DNA from: VXOZ01 sp965220045
GTDB lineage: Bacteria; Chloroflexota; UBA11872; VXOZ01
NCBI GenBank assembly: GCA_965220045.1
Contig: OZ244803.1
Coordinates: 1,736,001-1,800,000, forward strand
Direction: 5' to 3'
DNA: 64,000 nucleotides
Position numbers and translations under genes: made by a program. The notes below the pieces were generated by a model that saw only the letters and a program-made list of their open reading frames with translations, was not told where the DNA came from and ran no database searches. Positions 61,217 through 64,000 of the stretch are shown here, one piece after another (positions within the stretch are counted from its first letter, which is position 1; each line of letters begins with the position of its first letter).

Positions 61217-62803
61217 ATGTACGACGTAGTCTTTGCTGGATGCACGGTTGTTGACGGCAGCGGCGGTCGCAGCTACATCGCCGACGTGGCCGTCCAAGGG
61301 GGGAAGATTGCGGCCGTAGGCACGCTAGAGCACGCCGAGGCCCAGCGGCGCGTATCTGGTAGCGGCAAGGTCTTGGCTCCGGGCTTCATCGACATGCACA
61401 CGCACTCGGATTTGCCATTGCTCGTGAACAACAGAGCCGAAAGCAAGATTCGCCAAGGGGTCACCACAGAGGTGATTGGCAACTGCGGCTTCGGCCCGGC
61501 GCCCCTCACAGCGGAGACGAAACCGGAAATTCGCGGCATGAGCACGTTTCTCGCCAAGGGGAGCGAAGCGCTGGGGTGGGAATGGCTGACGTTTGGCGAG
61601 TATTTGGACGCCATGGATCGGAAAGGCGCAGCCATAAACGTCGTGCCGCTCGTCGGCCACGTGCCGATTCGCATGGCGGCAATGGGAGTACAACGGCGTC
61701 ACGCGGAGCCGGAGGAGATCAAGACTCAACAGCAGCACCTCCGCCAATCGCTGGATGATGGCGCCTTTGGCATGTCCAGTGGTCTCATCTTTCCGCCCAG
61801 CTCCTATGCCGATACGGAAGAACTCGTCAGCCTCGCCCACGTCTTGCATGAGTTTGACGCACACTACTTTAGCCACATTCGCGGCGAAGGCGACACGCTC
61901 TTGCGCGCCGTCGCGGAAGCCATTGAAATTGGTGAGCGCGCGAATGTATCCGTAGAGATTGCCCATCACAAAGCAACCGGCAAGAACAACTGGGGCAAGG
62001 TGCACGACGCGACCATGCAAAGCGAACGCGCCCAAGCCCGCAACGTAAACGTCAATTTTGACGTCTATCCCTACACTGCCGGCAGCGGCGGGCTGGACCA
62101 AGTAGTGCCCAATTGGGCCAAGGAAGGCGGTACGGCAGCCATGCTGGCACGCCTCAAGGACCCGGAGACATACGCCCAATTGCGGGAGGAGGCCGCTGCA
62201 TCGTTCCAAACATGGGAGAAATTCTACCTGGTTTGGATCGGCAACGATGCCTACAGGCAGTATGAGGGACAGGAGTTTACCGCCATTGGCGAGAGCCTCC
62301 GTATGGACCCTCTCGACGCGGCCTTTCATCTCATCATTGAAAGCCGGAATTCTGCTTCCATGCTGGCATTCTCAACGAGCGAGGATGACGTGGATTTCAT
62401 GTTGAAACACCCGCTTGGCATGGTGGGTTCCGATGGTTCCAGCCTGGCCCCGTACGGCCCCCTCAGCCAGGGAGTGCCTCATCCCCGCAACTACGGCACG
62501 TATCCCCGGATATTGCAGGTCTACGTGCGTGAGCGCGGCGTATTGACGCTGGAACAGGCGATCCGCAAGATGTCCGGCGCGTGCGCGGAAAAACTCGGAC
62601 TGGCGTCAAAAGGCTTTGTACGCAGCGGCTGTGATGCCGACCTCGTCCTCTTTGATCCGGAAATCGTCACGGACAATGCGACCTTTGGCGACCCGCACCA
62701 GTACCCGTCTGGCATCGATCTGGTCATGGTGAGCGGCGAGATCGTGGTGGAAAACGGCGAGCACTCCGGCAAGCTGCCCGGCAAGGTGCTGCGCAAGAAC
62801 TAG
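61217..62803 (+). CDS. N-acyl-D-amino-acid deacylase family amidohydrolase
   Basis: 528 residues. Metal-dependent hydrolase with HTHSDLPLLV, the Cys-ligand block VIGNCGFGPAP, SHIRGEGD, AHHKATGKNNWGK and GSDGSSLAPYGPLSQG. This is the D-aminoacylase/N-acyl-D-glutamate deacylase branch, which frees D-amino acids. It follows a D-cysteine desulfhydrase-like gene, so the two may work on D-amino acids. AGAGAGG before the ATG. Confidence 0.88.
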   Translation: MYDVVFAGCTVVDGSGGRSYIADVAVQGGKIAAVGTLEHAEAQRRVSGSGKVLAPGFIDMHTHSDLPLLVNNRAESKIRQGVTTEVIGNCGFGPAPLTAETKPEIRGMSTFLAKGSEALGWEWLTFGEYLDAMDRKGAAINVVPLVGHVPIRMAAMGVQRRHAEPEEIKTQQQHLRQSLDDGAFGMSSGLIFPPSSYADTEELVSLAHVLHEFDAHYFSHIRGEGDTLLRAVAEAIEIGERANVSVEIAHHKATGKNNWGKVHDATMQSERAQARNVNVNFDVYPYTAGSGGLDQVVPNWAKEGGTAAMLARLKDPETYAQLREEAAASFQTWEKFYLVWIGNDAYRQYEGQEFTAIGESLRMDPLDAAFHLIIESRNSASMLAFSTSEDDVDFMLKHPLGMVGSDGSSLAPYGPLSQGVPHPRNYGTYPRILQVYVRERGVLTLEQAIRKMSGACAEKLGLASKGFVRSGCDADLVLFDPEIVTDNATFGDPHQYPSGIDLVMVSGEIVVENGEHSGKLPGKVLRKN

Positions 62804-62821
62804 CAGGTCACTATTGAGCCG

Positions 62822-63562
62822 CTACACACCATAGGCGAGCCGCTCAATCAAGGGTTCCGGCAAGTCTGCGGCGCGCATCTTCTCCTGCGTAGCCGCTACG
62901 TCGTAGGCCACGCGGTGCAACTGAAACTCGCGATTCTCAGAGTCAAACACGCCAAACGCCGCTTTCGGGTTGTAGTCCCGCGGCTGGCCGACGCTGCCGG
63001 GATTGATTATCATCCGCATGCTGCCGTCCAAGGGCAGCAGTTCGTCCGGTTGTAAGGCCACCCCGTAGACGTCACTCGATGAGTCGCGCCCGGCCTCGAT
63101 GAATGCGCACGGCACGTGGGTGTGGCCCACGAGGCAATACGACGTGGAAAAGTGCGGGAAGCACCTCTCTGCCTCGGCGGCGCGAAAGAGATACTCCTGT
63201 GTCGGCGCGCGCGGGCTGCCGTGAACGAGAAGGAATTCGTCTTGCGTAACCGATTCAGGCAAGTCAAGCAAGAACCGGCGGGATTTCGCAGTTAGCTGCG
63301 TTGCCGCCCATCGCGCGGCAAAGGCGGCGTGAGGATTGAAACCCGCGGCCGTGCGCTTGCCGCAAGCCACCCAATCGTGGTTTCCGGCCACGGCTACGTG
63401 ACTGTGGCCTCTCACGACGTCAATACACTCGTTCGGGTGCGGGCCGTAACCGACCAGGTCACCCAAACACCATAGCTGCGCGAACGGCGTCGCGGCTGCG
63501 ATCACCGCATTGAGCGCTTCCAGATTAGCGTGCACATCCGCAATGATGAGATAGCGTGAAAT
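62822..63562 (-). CDS. metallophosphoesterase, apparent ATT start
   Basis: About 246 residues. The calcineurin-like motifs are complete only if translation begins upstream of the first GTG: IIADVHAN gives the D-x-H motif (Asp9, His11), then CLGDLVGYGP, AGNHDW, LVHGS and GHTHVP. An in-frame TAG lies at 63574-63572, and between it and the Asp there is no ATG, GTG or TTG. AGGAG at 63573-63569 is spaced 6 bases before ATT at 63562-63560. So I start at that ATT. Function: small soluble phosphoesterase, substrate unknown. Confidence 0.82.
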   Translation of the reverse strand: MSRYLIIADVHANLEALNAVIAAATPFAQLWCLGDLVGYGPHPNECIDVVRGHSHVAVAGNHDWVACGKRTAAGFNPHAAFAARWAATQLTAKSRRFLLDLPESVTQDEFLLVHGSPRAPTQEYLFRAAEAERCFPHFSTSYCLVGHTHVPCAFIEAGRDSSSDVYGVALQPDELLPLDGSMRMIINPGSVGQPRDYNPKAAFGVFDSENREFQLHRVAYDVAATQEKMRAADLPEPLIERLAYGV

Positions 63563-63646
63563 CCCGTGCTCCTAATATCTAATTCGGTCCAGTCAAGCTA
63601 ATTCCGGTCCGCTCTGATGCAGCAATTCCTGAAGCGATAGTCGTCT

Positions 63647-63760
63647 TTCCCGCGAGAGCATGCATCGTAGGCAACCAATCATCCTTCCCGCGGGAGTATG
63701 CACCGTAGGCAAGTTTTCGTCATTCCCGCGAAAGCATGTACCGTAGGCAGACTATCGTCA
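63647..63760. repeat. three tandem 38-bp imperfect repeats
   Basis: Units begin TTCCCGCG at 63647, 63685 and 63723 and share GCACCGTAGGCA in their middle; a fourth start at 63761 opens a palindrome. A further single unit lies at 63865-63902. They abut without variable spacers. Confidence 0.75.
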
Positions 63761-63846
63761 TTCCCGCGAAAGCGGGAATCCATCTTTTCCTTCATCACGG
63801 CAGCAACGGCATCGCGCCTACATCCAGATTCCTGCCCCTGTCCCAC
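63755..63846 (+). repeat. 92-bp direct repeat, copy A
   Basis: From TCGTCATTCCCGCG to the TGTCCCA at its end. Copy B lies 142 bases on (63897-63988) with only a few changes. Confidence 0.75.
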
Positions 63847-63896
63847 CTGAAACGATAGTCGTCTTTCCCGCGAATACATGCACCGTAGGCAACCAA

Positions 63897-63988
63897 TCGT
63901 CATTCCCGCGAAAGCGGGAATCCATCTTTTCCTTCATCACGGCAGCAACGGCATCGTGCCTACACCCAGATTCCTTCCCCTGTCCCAA
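63897..63988 (+). repeat. 92-bp direct repeat, copy B
   Basis: The second copy of the element at 63755-63846, offset by exactly 142 bases; differences include GCGCC/GTGCC and CATCC/CACCC. Confidence 0.75.
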
Positions 63989-64000
63989 ACGTCAAGCTCG

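Larger units (their letters stand above)
63563..64000. other. intergenic region dominated by repeats
   Basis: Holds the 38-bp-period repeats (63647-63760, 63865-63902) and two 92-base direct copies (63755-63846 and 63897-63988), each beginning with a TTCCCGCGAAAGCGGGAA palindrome. No gene. Confidence 0.75.

Noticed and set aside
61325..62329. 334-codon minus-strand ORF
   Set aside because: Antisense to the deacylase-family gene with complete metal motifs.
63647..63988. CRISPR array
   Set aside because: The repeats abut each other with no unique spacers and differ in sequence; no cas genes are present.
1..64000. tRNA or rRNA genes
   Set aside because: I looked for the GGTTCGAATCC-type T-arm with matching acceptor stem in the spacers and found none; a covariance-model search would be needed to exclude one.

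Overview
The window reads as a chromosomal segment (roughly 55-60% GC by eye) of a free-living or host-associated, heterotrophic, aerobic or aerotolerant bacterium. The best guess is Chloroflexota. Supporting signs are Tat-exported lipoprotein solute-binding proteins with Glu/Ala/Met-rich linkers, an archaeal-type ATP-dependent DNA ligase, a divergent Fe/Mn superoxide dismutase, a transporter-poor but hydrolase-rich gene set (amidohydrolases, an enolase-superfamily enzyme, sugar isomerase-like proteins, phosphodiesterases), and many short palindromic repeats between genes. There is no rRNA or ribosomal protein gene here, so the placement is an inference. I found no tRNA, CRISPR array, phage or complete insertion sequence other than one REP-associated (RAYT) transposase.

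Layout. 1-12.99 kb: the end of a Gfo/Idh/MocA oxidoreductase; a dGTPase-like HD hydrolase (minus); a sodium:solute symporter; a kelch propeller next to a purple-acid-phosphatase-like enzyme; an orphan sugar-type binding lipoprotein; a NodB-like protein and a transglutaminase-like protein in tandem; leucyl aminopeptidase. 13.6-16.8 kb: clpC and comF. 17.0-17.2 kb: a broken C-terminal remnant of a class II fructose-1,6-bisphosphatase. 17.2-25.8 kb (minus): a tightly coupled operon of a Q-rich membrane protein, MoxR ATPase, DUF58 protein, two large VWA membrane proteins and a degenerate receiver-like protein. 26.2-31.3 kb: acetyl-CoA synthetase, HxlR regulator, RlpA-like protein, double-GNAT protein, superoxide dismutase. 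31.6-36.0 kb: a catabolic set (MBL-fold lactonase-like, amidohydrolase, enolase-superfamily dehydratase/racemase, SDR). 36.0-37.1 kb: RAYT transposase inside a cluster of its REP-like repeats. 37.1-45.1 kb: phosphodiesterase, TIM-barrel isomerase/epimerase, second orphan binding lipoprotein, second amidohydrolase, serine hydrolase. 45.2-47.6 kb: CadC/SmtB-type ArsR repressor plus Zn/Cd P-type ATPase. 47.8-53.7 kb: unknown Cys-containing protein, DUF899-like protein, ATP-dependent ligase, site-2 protease, truncated MacB-like protein. 54.0-59.2 kb (minus): a cofactor operon (small ORF, cbiZ, folE, folC, histidine phosphatase, pncB). 59.5-63.6 kb: D-cysteine desulfhydrase family enzyme, RDD protein, N-acyl-D-amino-acid deacylase family, and a metallophosphoesterase that seems to start at an ATT codon. 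63.6-64.0 kb: a 38-bp-period repeat block.

The most unusual items are the apparent ATT start with an ideal ribosome-binding site (63.56 kb), the RAYT with oppositely oriented GTAG-footed REPs (and a second, larger GTAG-footed palindrome family without its own transposase), repeat DNA captured in frame inside folC and the phosphatase gene, the seven-gene MoxR/VWA operon ending in a pseudo-receiver, and the mixed cobinamide/folate/NAD cofactor operon with an unassigned histidine phosphatase.
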